Assembly (NCBI RefSeq): GCF_013410405.1
Contig: NZ_JACCFK010000001.1
Coordinates: 2,666,001-2,730,000, forward strand
Origin: Amycolatopsis endophytica
Lineage (GTDB): Bacteria > Actinomycetota > Actinomycetes > Mycobacteriales > Pseudonocardiaceae
DNA length: 64,000 bases
Direction of reading: 5' to 3'
Shown here: one piece after another, positions 42,897 to 51,232 of the stretch
How the letters are laid out: each line of letters opens with the position of its first letter
How positions within the stretch are numbered: position 1 is the stretch's first letter
Position numbers and translations under genes: made by a program
Notes under the pieces: generated by a model
Told to the model about the DNA's origin: nothing
The model's input: only the letters and a program-made list of their open reading frames with translations
Databases searched by the model: none

Positions 42897-43355
42897 TCAC
42901 TCGCGGTTCTCGACCTTGGTGGCGGTGCTGCCGCCGACCTCGGTGTCGACCTGACCGTTGGAGCCGTTCCGCTGGCGCAGGAGATCCCGGATCTCCGTCA
43001 GCAGCTCGACGTCCGTCGGCTCGGACGGGCCCGCTTCCTGCCCGCGCTTGCGGCGCTCCTGGATCTTCTTCATCGGCAGCACCAGCAGGAAGTACACCAC
43101 CGCGGCGACGATCAGGAAGTTGATCGCCGCGTTGATGACACCGCCGAAGTCGAGGAACGTGGAGTCGTTGGCGCTCAGGACGTTGAACCCCAGCCCCTTG
43201 GCGGCCTCGGTGCCACCGATCGCGTTGATCAGCGGCTTGATGAGCCCGTTGGTGAACGCCGTGACGATCGCGGTGAACGCCGTTCCGATGACGACCGCGA
43301 CCGCCAGCTCGATGACGTTGCCGCGCATCAGAAAGTCTTTGAAGCCCTTGAACAT
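42897..43355 (-). CDS. mscL: Large-conductance mechanosensitive channel
   Basis: The 152-residue protein opens with the MscL signature MFKGFKDFLMRGNVIELAVA, has two membrane helices (about 15-45 and 70-95) joined by a periplasmic loop, and ends in a charged helical bundle (KKIQERRKRGQEAG; ELLTEIRDLLRQRN). It forms a pentameric pore that vents solutes on osmotic down-shock. ATG 43353-43355 follows GAGGAG. It faces the moaB2 pair, the same orientation as Rv0985c. Confidence 0.95.
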   Translation of the reverse strand: MFKGFKDFLMRGNVIELAVAVVIGTAFTAIVTAFTNGLIKPLINAIGGTEAAKGLGFNVLSANDSTFLDFGGVINAAINFLIVAAVVYFLLVLPMKKIQERRKRGQEAGPSEPTDVELLTEIRDLLRQRNGSNGQVDTEVGGSTATKVENRE

Positions 43356-43380
43356 GTGCACTCCTCTCACCCGGAAACGG

Positions 43381-43857
43381 CTAACGGAGGGTAACCGCTA
43401 CCGGATTGCGGAGTGACAGGGCGGCCACCTCCCTCGCCGTGTCCTCGGGCAGCGACAGCACGACGAGCGGACCGTCTCGTGCCGCGGCCAGGCGCCCGCC
43501 GGACGTCGGCGGCGGACGCACGGTCAGGACGGTGGCCATGCTGGCCAGCACCTTCCGGATCTGTTCCGACTCGTCGAAGGTGACCACGTCGACGCGCATA
43601 CCGGGACTGAGCAGGTCGGCGACACCGGTGTCCGCGAGCCGGACGGGCACCGCGGCGAGGGCAAGATCACCCGTGAAGGGGACCGGTGCGGACGGGGGAG
43701 GCGGCGCGGCACGTGGTTCGGGCGCGTCCGGGCGCGCGGCCATCACCGCCGCGGCGATCAACAGTGCCGTGGCGACCAGCTTGCGCAGCCGGTTCCAGCG
43801 GCGTCCACCGAAGCGGGGCCGCAGGCGGTTCCAGTGGGCGCGCGGATCGAAGCGCAT
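43381..43857 (-). CDS. SAF/CpaB-like (RcpC-type) membrane-anchored protein
   Basis: The 158-residue protein has a basic N-terminus with many Arg/Trp, one hydrophobic segment (LRKLVATALLIAAAVMAARP, about 25-44), a Pro-rich linker and a C-terminal domain with DLALAAVPVRLADTG and LSPGMRVDVVT. These resemble the SAF/RcpC region of CpaB, the Flp-pilus usher-associated protein. No other pilus gene is near. It is divergent from nothing: two DnaA-box sequences lie upstream of its start. Confidence 0.7.
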   Translation of the reverse strand: MRFDPRAHWNRLRPRFGGRRWNRLRKLVATALLIAAAVMAARPDAPEPRAAPPPPSAPVPFTGDLALAAVPVRLADTGVADLLSPGMRVDVVTFDESEQIRKVLASMATVLTVRPPPTSGGRLAAARDGPLVVLSLPEDTAREVAALSLRNPVAVTLR

Positions 43858-43958
43858 GGCGGAGCACCCCCAGTCGTCGAGTGCGACGGCGGTCTGCCGT
43901 CGACGAGATCGACGCTAGGGGTGCCGTCAGCCGGCAGAACAGATGCGGATCCGGCAGC

Positions 43959-43985
43959 TGTGGATAACTGGGTACTTGTGGATAA
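43959..43985 (-). promoter_or_regulatory. Two perfect DnaA boxes
   Basis: TGTGGATAA, the reverse complement of TTATCCACA, occurs at 43959-43967 and 43977-43985 in the same orientation, 18 bp apart. They lie between the CpaB-like gene start (43857) and the Ruc/FmdB-like stop (43994), in a position to affect transcription of the CpaB-like gene. Confidence 0.6.
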
Positions 43986-43993
43986 CTCGGCGG

Positions 43994-44308
43994 TCAGGAG
44001 GCCGCGGCGGCGGTAGTTGTCGTACCCCCGGAGGAGGATGAGGAACCGGAGTCCGAGCTGCTGCTCTTGCTCTCGCTGGAAGTGCTCGACGAGTTGGAAG
44101 AGGACGAGGAGGACGACGTCGATGACGACGAAGAGCGCGAGTCGTTCCGGTAGAAGCCGGAGCCCTTGAAGATCACGCCGACCGCTCCGTAGAGCTTGCG
44201 CAGCGGGCCGGTGCACTCCGGGCACTCGGTCAGGCTGGCTTCGGAGAACGACTGCACGGCCTCGAAACGGTGGCCGCACTCCTTGCAGGCGTACTGGTAC
44301 GTGGGCAC
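43994..44308 (-). CDS. ruc: FmdB-type zinc-ribbon protein with serine tail, Ruc-like chaperone
   Basis: The 104-residue protein from GTG 44308 begins with the zinc-ribbon PTYQYACKECGHRFE and TECPECTGPLRKLYG (four cysteines). A linker is followed by a tail of about 50 residues made mostly of Ser with Asp/Glu. This architecture and its place before the 5-FCL gene match M. tuberculosis Rv0991c (Ruc), a redox-regulated chaperone that becomes active when its cysteines are oxidised. GAAGGAG precedes the start. Function is transferred by family and synteny. Confidence 0.8.
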   Translation of the reverse strand: MPTYQYACKECGHRFEAVQSFSEASLTECPECTGPLRKLYGAVGVIFKGSGFYRNDSRSSSSSTSSSSSSSNSSSTSSESKSSSSDSGSSSSSGGTTTTAAAAS

Positions 44309-44397
44309 AGGTGCTCCTTCGCGCATTGGCACTCGATCCGCAAGAGTGCTAACGCAATTGTGCTGGACACCATTCCCCCAGTGCAAACAAGGGTTGG

Positions 44398-44991
44398 TCA
44401 CAGTGGCAGTCGCACGTGCCCGCGGCCAGGGGTGAGGGCCCCGGTCACGAGCACGTCGTGGTCCTCCGCGGGCAGGTGTTCGACCAGCTCAGCGTCCCGG
44501 ACGACGGCCACCAGGCCGGTCCCGGGCGCGGCGTGCGCCAGCGACCGGTCGTAGTGCCCGGCGCCCCGCCCCAGGCGCACGCCGCGGTGGTCGACCGCCA
44601 TGGCGGGCAGCAGGACCAGTCCGGCGCCGGCCAGGGCGGCCGGACCCAGCCGCGGTCCGGTGGGTTCGGGGATGCGGCGGAACCTGCCCGGGGCGAGGCT
44701 CGCGCTGCCGGTGTACTCCGCCCAGTCCAGCGGCCCGGGGCCGGCGGGAATCGCCGGGAGCAGCACCCGCGCGCCGCGCTCGCGCAGCACGTCGAGCAGG
44801 CCGATCGAGCCCGGTTCGGTGTCGAACGGGACGTAGCAGCAGACGGTGTCCGGCAATGGCATCGCGGACACCGCGCGGGTCAGCGCGCCGGCCTCGGCGA
44901 CCCGTTGCTGCACCGAGAGGGCGGCACGGGCGGCGGACAGTTCCGTGCGCCACTCCGCCTTCGTCACCTCGTCATTGCGCTGCGCACACAT
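44398..44991 (-). CDS. 5-formyltetrahydrofolate cyclo-ligase family protein
   Basis: The 197-residue protein has the substrate- and ATP-binding features of the family: basic start EWRTELSAARAALSVQQR, middle CCYVPFDTEPGSIGLLDVL, and the phosphate loop VRLGRGAGHYDRSLA (canonical GxGxGYYD with His for the first Tyr). The enzyme makes 5,10-methenyl-THF from folinate using ATP. It lies divergent from galU with 24 bp between starts, as in Rv0992c/Rv0993. Confidence 0.9.
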   Translation of the reverse strand: MCAQRNDEVTKAEWRTELSAARAALSVQQRVAEAGALTRAVSAMPLPDTVCCYVPFDTEPGSIGLLDVLRERGARVLLPAIPAGPGPLDWAEYTGSASLAPGRFRRIPEPTGPRLGPAALAGAGLVLLPAMAVDHRGVRLGRGAGHYDRSLAHAAPGTGLVAVVRDAELVEHLPAEDHDVLVTGALTPGRGHVRLPL

Positions 44992-45015
44992 GTACGCAGG
45001 TTAGGCTTGGCGCCT

Positions 45016-45918
45016 ATGACGGGCGCCTTCGACAACCACTCGTTCCGAACCGCGATCGTGCCGGCCGCCGGGCTGGGCACGCGGTTCCTGCCGACGACCA
45101 AGGCCGTTCCCAAGGAACTGCTTCCCGTGGTGGACACCCCGGGCATCGAGATCGTCGCGAGCGAGGCAGCGCAAGCCGGGGCGAAGCGGCTGGTGATCGT
45201 CACTTCGCCGGGCAAGGAGTCGGTCGTCAGCTACTTCCGTCCCGCACCGGAGCTGGAGGCGAACCTCGAACGCAAGGGCAAGTCCGGCCTGCTGGAGAAG
45301 GTCCGGCGCGGTCCGGAACTGATCGACGTCGAGGTCGCGATCCAAGAGGAGGCGCTGGGCCTCGGGCACGCGGTGGCGCAGGCCGAGCCGAACCTGACCG
45401 ACGAGGACGAGGCCGTCGCGGTGCTGCTGCCCGACGACCTGGTGCTGCCCGCGGGCGTGCTCTCGAAGATGGCCGAAGTGCGGTCGAAGCACGGCGGCAG
45501 CGTGCTGTGCGCGTTCGACATCCCGAAGGAGCAGATCTCGCCCTACGGCGTGTTCGACGTCACGGACACCGCGGACGCCGACGTCAAGCAGGTCCACGGC
45601 ATGGTCGAGAAGCCCTCCCCCGAGGAAGCGCCCTCCACCTACGCCGCCGCCGGCCGCTACCTCCTCGACCGGGCGATCTTCGACGCCCTGCGTCGCATCG
45701 AGCCCGGAGCGGGTGGTGAACTGCAGCTCACCGATGCCGTCGCGCTGCTGATCGAGGAGGACCACCCCGTGCACATCGTCGTCCACCACGGCGGACGGCA
45801 CGACCTGGGCAACCCCGGCGGCTTCCTCAAGGCGGCCGTGGACTTCGCCCTCGACGATCCGGACTACGGTCCCGAGCTGCGGACCTGGTTGACCGAACGA
45901 CTCGGGACCGAAAGCTGA
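45016..45918 (+). CDS. galU: UTP-glucose-1-phosphate uridylyltransferase
   Basis: The 300-residue enzyme has the nucleotidyltransferase start VPAAGLGTRFLPTTKAVPKE (17-36), the KGKSGLLEKV insertion and a later VLLPDDLVL with metal-binding Asp pair. It makes UDP-glucose for glycogen, trehalose, envelope sugars and the Leloir pathway, and so links to galT upstream. The stop overlaps the start of the MoeA-like gene. The order galU-moeA-rimJ-glpR is conserved in mycobacteria. Confidence 0.95.
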   Translation: MTGAFDNHSFRTAIVPAAGLGTRFLPTTKAVPKELLPVVDTPGIEIVASEAAQAGAKRLVIVTSPGKESVVSYFRPAPELEANLERKGKSGLLEKVRRGPELIDVEVAIQEEALGLGHAVAQAEPNLTDEDEAVAVLLPDDLVLPAGVLSKMAEVRSKHGGSVLCAFDIPKEQISPYGVFDVTDTADADVKQVHGMVEKPSPEEAPSTYAAAGRYLLDRAIFDALRRIEPGAGGELQLTDAVALLIEEDHPVHIVVHHGGRHDLGNPGGFLKAAVDFALDDPDYGPELRTWLTERLGTES

Positions 45919-47183
45919 TGACCGAACCCACCCCGGAGCTCGACCAGGCCGAGCAGGACCTCCGCTCGGTCGACGAGCAGATCGCCCGCGTCCTGCAGGC
46001 CGCGGTGCGCCCGCGCCCCGTCCGCGTCGCGATCTCCGAAGCGCAGGGCCTGCTCTGCGCCGAAGAGGTCGTGGCCGAGCACGCGCTGCCCGGTTTCGAC
46101 CAGGCCGCCGTAGACGGCTACGCGGTGCGCAGCGTCGACGTGCGCGCCGAGGGCGACGAACCCGTGCAGCTCCCGGTGGTGGGGGAGATTCCGGCCGGGT
46201 CGCGGCAACCCCGGAGGCTGCAGCCCGGGCAGGCCGTCCGGGTCGCCACCGGCGCACCGCTGCCGACACTCGCCGACGCGGTCGTGCCGACGGCCTTCAC
46301 CGACGGCCACCCGGCCAAGGTGACGGTCCACCGCTCGGTGCCCTCGGCGGGCTACGTGCGGCGCACCGGAGAGGACGTGCAGATCGGCGACGTGGCCGTC
46401 CGGCAGGGCGACACGATCGGCGCGGCGCAGGTCGGCCTGCTCGCGGCGGTCGGGCGGTCGAAGGTGCTGGTCTACCCGCGGCCGCGGGTGTCCATCGTGT
46501 CGGTGGGCGATGAGCTGGTCGACGTCGACCGCACCCCGTCCACCGGCCAGGTCTACGACGTCAACTCCTATGCCCTCGCCGCCGCGGCACGCGACGCCGG
46601 TGCCGAGGTCAGCCGTGTCGGGATCGTGCCGAGTGATCCGAAGCGGCTGCGTGAGACCGTCGAAGGACGGCTGCTGATGTCCGAGGTCGTGGTGGTCGCC
46701 GGTGGCGCGGGTGGCAGCGCGGGCGACGAGGTGCAGGCCGCGCTGGCCGACCTCGGTCGCATCGACATGGCCCGGGTCGGCATGCACCCCGGCTCCGCCC
46801 AGGGGTTCGGGCGGCTCGGTCCGGACTCGGTGCCGACGTTCCTGATCCCGGCCAACCCGATGAGCGCGCTGGTCGTGTTCGAGGTCCTGATCAGGCCACT
46901 GATCCGGGCGGCGCGTGGCACCCGCAACCCGCACCGCCGGACGGTCAGCGCGCGACTGCTGTCGCCGGTGTCGTCGACCAAGGGGCGCCGAGGCTTCCTG
47001 CGCGGGCAGTTGCTGCGGGACGAAAGCACCGGCGAGTACCTGGTGCAGCCCCTCGGCACCTCCGGCGCGCACCTGCTCGCCTCCCTGGCCGAAGCCAACT
47101 GTCTGGTCAACGTCGACGAGGACATGACCGAGGTGCCCGCCGGTGAGCAGGTCAAGGTGACCTTCCTGGCTCAGCGGGGCTAG
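45918..47183 (+). CDS. glp: MoeA/gephyrin-like protein (Glp), cell-division partner or molybdotransferase
   Basis: The 421-residue protein has the full MoeA layout: VDGYAVRSVDV in domain 1-2, the MoCF-binding VSIVSVGDELVD region, GGAGGSAGDEVQ, MARVGMHPG and FLIPANPMSAL, then a C-terminal beta domain. MoeA inserts molybdenum into molybdopterin. The paralog at this locus (Rv0994, corynebacterial Glp) binds FtsZ and works with the membrane protein GlpR encoded two genes on. GGAGGSAGD here departs from the canonical GGxSxGxxD, consistent with a Glp-type protein rather than a strict enzyme. Confidence 0.88.
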   Translation: MTEPTPELDQAEQDLRSVDEQIARVLQAAVRPRPVRVAISEAQGLLCAEEVVAEHALPGFDQAAVDGYAVRSVDVRAEGDEPVQLPVVGEIPAGSRQPRRLQPGQAVRVATGAPLPTLADAVVPTAFTDGHPAKVTVHRSVPSAGYVRRTGEDVQIGDVAVRQGDTIGAAQVGLLAAVGRSKVLVYPRPRVSIVSVGDELVDVDRTPSTGQVYDVNSYALAAAARDAGAEVSRVGIVPSDPKRLRETVEGRLLMSEVVVVAGGAGGSAGDEVQAALADLGRIDMARVGMHPGSAQGFGRLGPDSVPTFLIPANPMSALVVFEVLIRPLIRAARGTRNPHRRTVSARLLSPVSSTKGRRGFLRGQLLRDESTGEYLVQPLGTSGAHLLASLAEANCLVNVDEDMTEVPAGEQVKVTFLAQRG

Positions 47184-47192
47184 AACTGACGG

Positions 47193-47852
47193 GTGCAGCC
47201 AGCAGCGTATGACCTGGAGTCCCGCCACCCAGGGTGGCCGGCCCGGCTGGGACCGCTTCGCGTGGCCGCCGGTGACCTCGCGATCCGGCCGATCCGCCTG
47301 CGCGACGCCGGTGATTGGAGCCGCATCCGGCTGCGTGACCAGGAACACCTCGAACCGTGGGAGCCCACCGGTCCCGGTCCGTGGCGCGATCGCAACAGCT
47401 TCTGGTCGTGGCCGCCGCAGTGGACCGCGTTGCGCTCACTGGCCAGGCGGGGACAGTGTCTTCCGTTCACGATCATGGTCGACGGGGAGTTCGCCGGGCA
47501 GATCACGATCGGTAACGTGATTCGCGCCTCACTGCGCTCCGCGTGGGTCGGGTACTGGGTGTCCTCGTCGATGGTCAAGGGCGGGGTCGCGACGGGCGCC
47601 GTGGCGCTCGTCGTCGATCACGCGTTCGCCGTGGCCGGCTTGCACCGCATCGAGGCGACGGTGCGACCGGAGAACGCGCCGAGCATCAAGGTCCTCACCA
47701 AGGCGGGGTTCCGGCAGGAAGGCCTGTTCAGGCGGTACTTGGACGTGGCGGGCGACTGGCGGGACCACTACAGCTACGCCGTCACCGCCGAGGAAACCGG
47801 GCCGGGCCTCGTCGCCCGCCTCGTCGCCACCGGACGCGCCGAATATCGGTGA
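47193..47852 (+). CDS. rimJ: RimJ/RimL-type N-acetyltransferase
   Basis: The 219-residue GNAT protein has the RimJ-like features: RPIRLRDAGDWSRIRLRDQ near the start, IGYWV-like WVGYWVSSSMVKGGVATGAV in the acetyl-CoA loop region and LHRIEATVRPENAPSIKVLT, which positions the acceptor. RimJ/RimL acetylate protein N-termini. It starts at GTG 47193, 9 bases after the glp stop. It matches Rv0995, keeping the mycobacterial order. Confidence 0.9.
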   Translation: MQPAAYDLESRHPGWPARLGPLRVAAGDLAIRPIRLRDAGDWSRIRLRDQEHLEPWEPTGPGPWRDRNSFWSWPPQWTALRSLARRGQCLPFTIMVDGEFAGQITIGNVIRASLRSAWVGYWVSSSMVKGGVATGAVALVVDHAFAVAGLHRIEATVRPENAPSIKVLTKAGFRQEGLFRRYLDVAGDWRDHYSYAVTAEETGPGLVARLVATGRAEYR

Positions 47853-47871
47853 CGGGATTCGTTACCTAACC

Positions 47872-47907
47872 GCGAGTTTTTCACTGGATCCGGTGACCCT
47901 TTTTCTG
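47872..47907. terminator. Possible bidirectional terminator between rimJ and glpR
   Basis: GAGTTTTTCAC and GGTGACCCTTTTTC flank GGATCC, giving a short stem (TCAC/GTGA) with T- and A-rich arms, 20 bases after the rimJ stop. The stem is only about 7 bp with a mismatch, so it is weak. Confidence 0.35.
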
Positions 47908-47994
47908 ATCGCAGACGGCGTGGCTCCGTCCCATCTGTTACTCCTGTGACTAGCGTGACGACATGTAGCAGTGAACGGGGGAGGTGAGAGGGGA

Positions 47995-48774
47995 TTGCCC
48001 AGCTCGCTGATCATCGTCGCCTTGGCCGCGGCCTGGCTCGTCGTGCTCGTGCCCATGGTCGCCCGCAAGCGCCAGGCCGTCACACGGACAGCCGATGCCG
48101 AACTGGCCGCCCGAGTGGTCCGCAGTGGGGGCGGCGCAGACGACGCGGAGGAGGAGTTCGCGATGTCCGAGTCCACCCAGCAGGTCACCGAGGCCGACGA
48201 CCGCGACCACGACGACCGGGCCGAGTACGACGACGTCGAAGAGTTCGAGGACTTCGAGGAAGAGACGCCACGCGTGGCGCGCGAGTCCGCGTCGGAACGC
48301 CGCTACCGCCCGGGCCGCGGAGGGTTCGACCCGGAGGCCGCCGAAATCGCCGCGCGCGCCAAGTACGCGTTCCGCCAGCGGGTCGTCCTCTGCCTGTTCC
48401 TCGTCGCGATCGTCACGGCCGCGGGTGCGGGTTTCCTGACCTCGTCCCTGTGGTGGCTGCACGGGGCCGTCGACCTCACCCTCGTCGGGTACCTCGCCTA
48501 CCTCCGACGGCAGGTGCGCATCGAGGCCGAGATCCGTCAGCGCCGCATGGCCCGGCTCGGTTCCCGTCCGGCCGGCCGCCCCGTGCGGCGCGAGCGCCCG
48601 GTCGAGGACGTCGTCGAGCCGCCACGCGAGATCCCCGGTGTCGAACGCAGGCCGTCGCCCGCCATGCGACTGCGCGGATCGGCGGTCGTCGTCGACCTCG
48701 AAGACGAGGACCCCGCGTTCCACGACCTGGACGACCCGGACCAGCTCCCGTTCCGGCGCGCGGTCGGCGAGTAG
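47995..48774 (+). CDS. glpR: GlpR/SepX-family divisome membrane protein
   Basis: The 259-residue protein starts at TTG 47995, chosen because AGAGGGGA precedes it and homologues begin PSSLIIV. It has an N-terminal membrane helix (about 3-21), a long acidic cytosolic region (DREHDDRAEYDDVEEFEDFE-like, 45-100) and two further helices (about 125-165). A basic then acidic C-terminal tail follows. Corynebacterial GlpR anchors the MoeA-like Glp at the division site, and Streptomyces SepX stabilises FtsZ and ladders. The glp gene two positions upstream supports this identity. Confidence 0.85.
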   Translation: MPSSLIIVALAAAWLVVLVPMVARKRQAVTRTADAELAARVVRSGGGADDAEEEFAMSESTQQVTEADDRDHDDRAEYDDVEEFEDFEEETPRVARESASERRYRPGRGGFDPEAAEIAARAKYAFRQRVVLCLFLVAIVTAAGAGFLTSSLWWLHGAVDLTLVGYLAYLRRQVRIEAEIRQRRMARLGSRPAGRPVRRERPVEDVVEPPREIPGVERRPSPAMRLRGSAVVVDLEDEDPAFHDLDDPDQLPFRRAVGE

Positions 48775-48840
48775 ACCCCCTCGCAGACCGCCTCCGGACG
48801 GTTGCTATGCTTCTGGAGCTTCCTTCGGGAAGTCCAGTAA

Positions 48841-48913
48841 GGGGCTGTAGCGCAGTTGGTAGCGCGTCTCGTTCGCATCGAGAAGGTCAGGGGTTCGATT
48901 CCCCTCAGCTCCA
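48841..48913 (+). tRNA. tRNA-Ala (anticodon CGC)
   Basis: The 73 bases fold fully: acceptor GGGGCTG with CAGCTCC (one G-U), D-arm GCGCAGTTGGTAGCGC, anticodon stem TCTCG/CGAGA with loop TTCGCAT (anticodon CGC, codon GCG), and T-arm AGGGGTTCGATTCCCCT. CCA is not encoded. The serine recombinase remnant ends at its 3' edge, so this was probably an integration site. Confidence 0.97.
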
Positions 48914-50026
48914 CCCTAGGGTTCTTAGTAGAACAAGTGCCTGAATGATGGCCATGAAGTAGGACCGTGACGCCTGACGGCGAGCAAGGACCACCCGCAC
49001 TGTGGGTGGTCCTTTTGTTTGTGCTACCCGCGCTCGTTGCTGCGGTCCGCAGATCTTGGATGGCGTGGAGTTCGCCGAAGGCTCATGAAGTTCACCGTCT
49101 GTGGTCTTGTCGTGCTCGATGTAGAGGGCTTGGAAGATCGCCTGGTTGAGGAGGCGGTGCTGGTGGTCGTTGCAGCGTCGGTACAGCTGGTCGGGCTGTT
49201 CGAGGAGGGCAAGGCGGGAGTTGACGAGCTGGGCGCTGTTGGTGAGGTCGGCGTTGGCTGTGTCGAGGTGCTCCTCCAGTCGGCGGCGCTCGTGGGCGAT
49301 GTCGCGTAGCTTCTCCTTGACCTTGGTCTGCGGCAGTGCGCTGTCGGCGGCGAGGTCGATCAAGTTCTCCTCCTTCGTGTCGAGTTCCTTGAGCTGGGCG
49401 GTGATTTGCCTGCGCAGCAGGCGCGCGGATTTTTCCTGCTCGCCGAGCACGGCATCGATCTGGTCGCGCATGTCAGCGATGAATGGCTGGCTGAAGCGAA
49501 TCGCCGCGTAGCGGCGTTCGACGGCGTCCTCGACGAGCGTGACGTTGACATAGGGCGCTTGGCACGCCTCCTTCTGCCGGCCACGGCAGAAGAAGTACAG
49601 GTACTCGGCGCCTTTGGAGTTGATGGTCCGTTGGATGATCATCCGCCGTTTGGTGCCGTCGCGTTGGCAGCGTCCACAGAAGAGCGATCCCTTGAGGTAG
49701 TGGTGGTGGACGCGACGGCGTTCTTGTGCTGTCGTGCGGGATTCGAGGATCTCCTGGACGGTGTCGAAGAGGTCCTCGTCGATGAGGGGTTCGCGCCGCC
49801 CTTGGATTTCTTCGCCGTCGTACTCGACGTATCCGAGGTAGTAGCGATCGCGCAGCATTTGCGAAATCTTGTTCTCGGAGACCTTCTTCCGGACTTGCCC
49901 GGTCGAGGACACGCGCGGGTAGATCACTGCGCGAGTGCCGGGGGCAAGATCGTCCATCGGCGGCTGGATAGGGAGGGTGACGTCCGGCTGCAGTTCATCG
50001 ATGAAGTCGGCATAAGCGCTGGTCAT
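48905..50026 (-). pseudogene. Large serine recombinase, catalytic domain deleted and 3' frameshifted
   Basis: The open frame starts at ATG 50026 behind AAGGAGG and reads normally into the catalytic start AVIYPRVSSTGQV, where the catalytic serine is present. It then jumps directly to SENKISQMLRDRYYLGYVEY of the recombinase DNA-binding domain. About 200 residues of the nuclease core and hinge, including all its arginines, are missing in frame. The zinc ribbon (SLFCGRCQRD; FFCRGRQKEAC) and coiled coil remain. Near 49080 one T appears lost: the other frame restores FGELHAIQDLRTAAT, so the last 70 codons are out of frame. It cannot recombine DNA. Confidence 0.85.
48986..49014 (+). terminator. Terminator downstream of tRNA-Ala
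   Basis: AAGGACCACCC (48986-48996) pairs perfectly with GGGTGGTCCTT (49004-49014), with a 7-base loop and a following TTGTTT. It lies 73 bases past the tRNA and inside the out-of-frame tail of the recombinase remnant. Confidence 0.75.
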
Positions 50027-50650
50027 GACGCCTCCTTCTGAGGGCGGCCTGGACGGCGTACCGAAGTGCGAGTTTCGCGTTCCCGAGCACGTCATTCGCC
50101 ATCCGGACCCTGGGGCCCAACCCGTGAACCCGCGCCGACGCGAACGGGCCACTCACCGCGAGCCTCGTCCCCAGGAACGCGAATGACGCGCTCCGGACCA
50201 CCCGATCGCACCCCGCGCCCCCGGACTTTGCCGGGGCACTGACGTACGACGTGGCGAAGGTGGCCTTCCCGAGCTTCCGGCCGTACACCCGCCGTCTTCG
50301 CGTTCAGGTGCTCCGCGGGCCGGTGCCCGCCCACATCGGCAACCAGCGCTGGGCGGGCCAACAGGGGTTCGACGACGTCGGCACGGCGCATCGCCGAGGC
50401 GCCGAGCACATCGAGCGGCCGGTGGCGTGATGCGAGTACCTCGGTGTCGGCAACCTCACCATCGGCTACGGGAGCAGGGGGAACTGGTCGACGCCGTCCG
50501 CGACCTGCTTCTGGAACAGGGCGCGGCCGGATGGTCCCTGGCCGAGATCGCCGAGTCGGTCACGCCCGACGCCATCGCGGCCATCTCTGCGCCAGGTTAA
50601 TAAATGAACGTTCCTTTACAAACTCTCTGGGGGTACGTACCCTCGGCGAC
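50027..50650. other. Degraded accessory stretch with inverted repeats and a gene tail
   Basis: No intact gene. GTCATTCGC (50091-50099) is inverted as GCGAATGAC (50179-50187) within wider GCGTTCC-type repeats. Bases 50451-50600 read as a coherent C-terminal coding remnant (ELVDAVRDLLLEQGAAGWSL, then AEIAESVTPDAIAA, stop 50598) without a start; the family is not clear. The promoter region of the TetR gene begins at about 50600. Confidence 0.5.
50602..50642. promoter_or_regulatory. Probable TetR operator region
   Basis: AAATGAACGTTCCTTT (50602-50617) is an imperfect palindrome centred on GAACGTTC, and GGGTACGTACCC (50631-50642) is a perfect 12-bp palindrome 9 bp before the TetR start. Either or both may be bound by the TetR protein that follows. 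Confidence 0.55.
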
Positions 50651-51232
50651 GTGCCACGACCGAGGACGACCAGCGACGAGGCGATTCTGCACGCCGCGGG
50701 GCGAACGATCGCCGAACACGGCCCCGCCGGCCTGACTCTGGCGGCCGTCGCGCGCGAGGCAGGGCTCTCGCCGCCGACGCTGGTCCAGCGCTTCGGCTCC
50801 AAGCGCGGCCTACTGCTGGCGGTGGCCGAACGGGCCACTCGGTACACCGGTGAGCTGTTCGACCGGGTCCGCGGCGAACACCCTTCGCCACTGACCGCAC
50901 TGCACGCGGCGCTCGGCGAGCTGGCCGACGTCGTCGAAGCACCTCACCACCTCGCCAACAGCCTCGCCTTCCTGCAGCTCGACCTGACCGACCCCGACTT
51001 CCGCGCACACGCTGCCGCCCAGGCGGACCGGATGCGCGCGGAGATCACGGCGTTGCTCACCGAGGCGGTCCGCGTGGGCGAGCTGACCGGCGACCCGGCG
51101 CGAATGGCCCGTTCGGTCCACATCGCCTACAACGGCGTCGTGATCGTGTGGGCGCTGCACGGCGACGGCCCGCTCGCCGACGCCCTCCGCGACGAAATCG
51201 ACCAGCTTCTGACCGATCGGAGTCCCACATGA
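50651..51232 (+). CDS. TetR-family transcriptional repressor
   Basis: The 193-residue protein starts at GTG 50651 and has the TetR HTH (AEHGPAGLTLAAVAREAGLS, then PTLVQRFGSKRGLL) and an all-helical ligand domain. Its TGA overlaps the start of the RibD-like gene by four bases, so it probably controls that gene and itself through the palindromes upstream. The ligand is unknown. Confidence 0.9.
   Translation: MPRPRTTSDEAILHAAGRTIAEHGPAGLTLAAVAREAGLSPPTLVQRFGSKRGLLLAVAERATRYTGELFDRVRGEHPSPLTALHAALGELADVVEAPHHLANSLAFLQLDLTDPDFRAHAAAQADRMRAEITALLTEAVRVGELTGDPARMARSVHIAYNGVVIVWALHGDGPLADALRDEIDQLLTDRSPT

Noticed and set aside
43959..43985. A chromosomal replication origin at the DnaA boxes
   Set aside because: There are only two boxes, no AT-rich unwinding region and no dnaA, dnaN or gyrase gene nearby.
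48905..50026. An active large serine recombinase
   Set aside because: Most of the catalytic domain is missing and the 3' end is out of frame.
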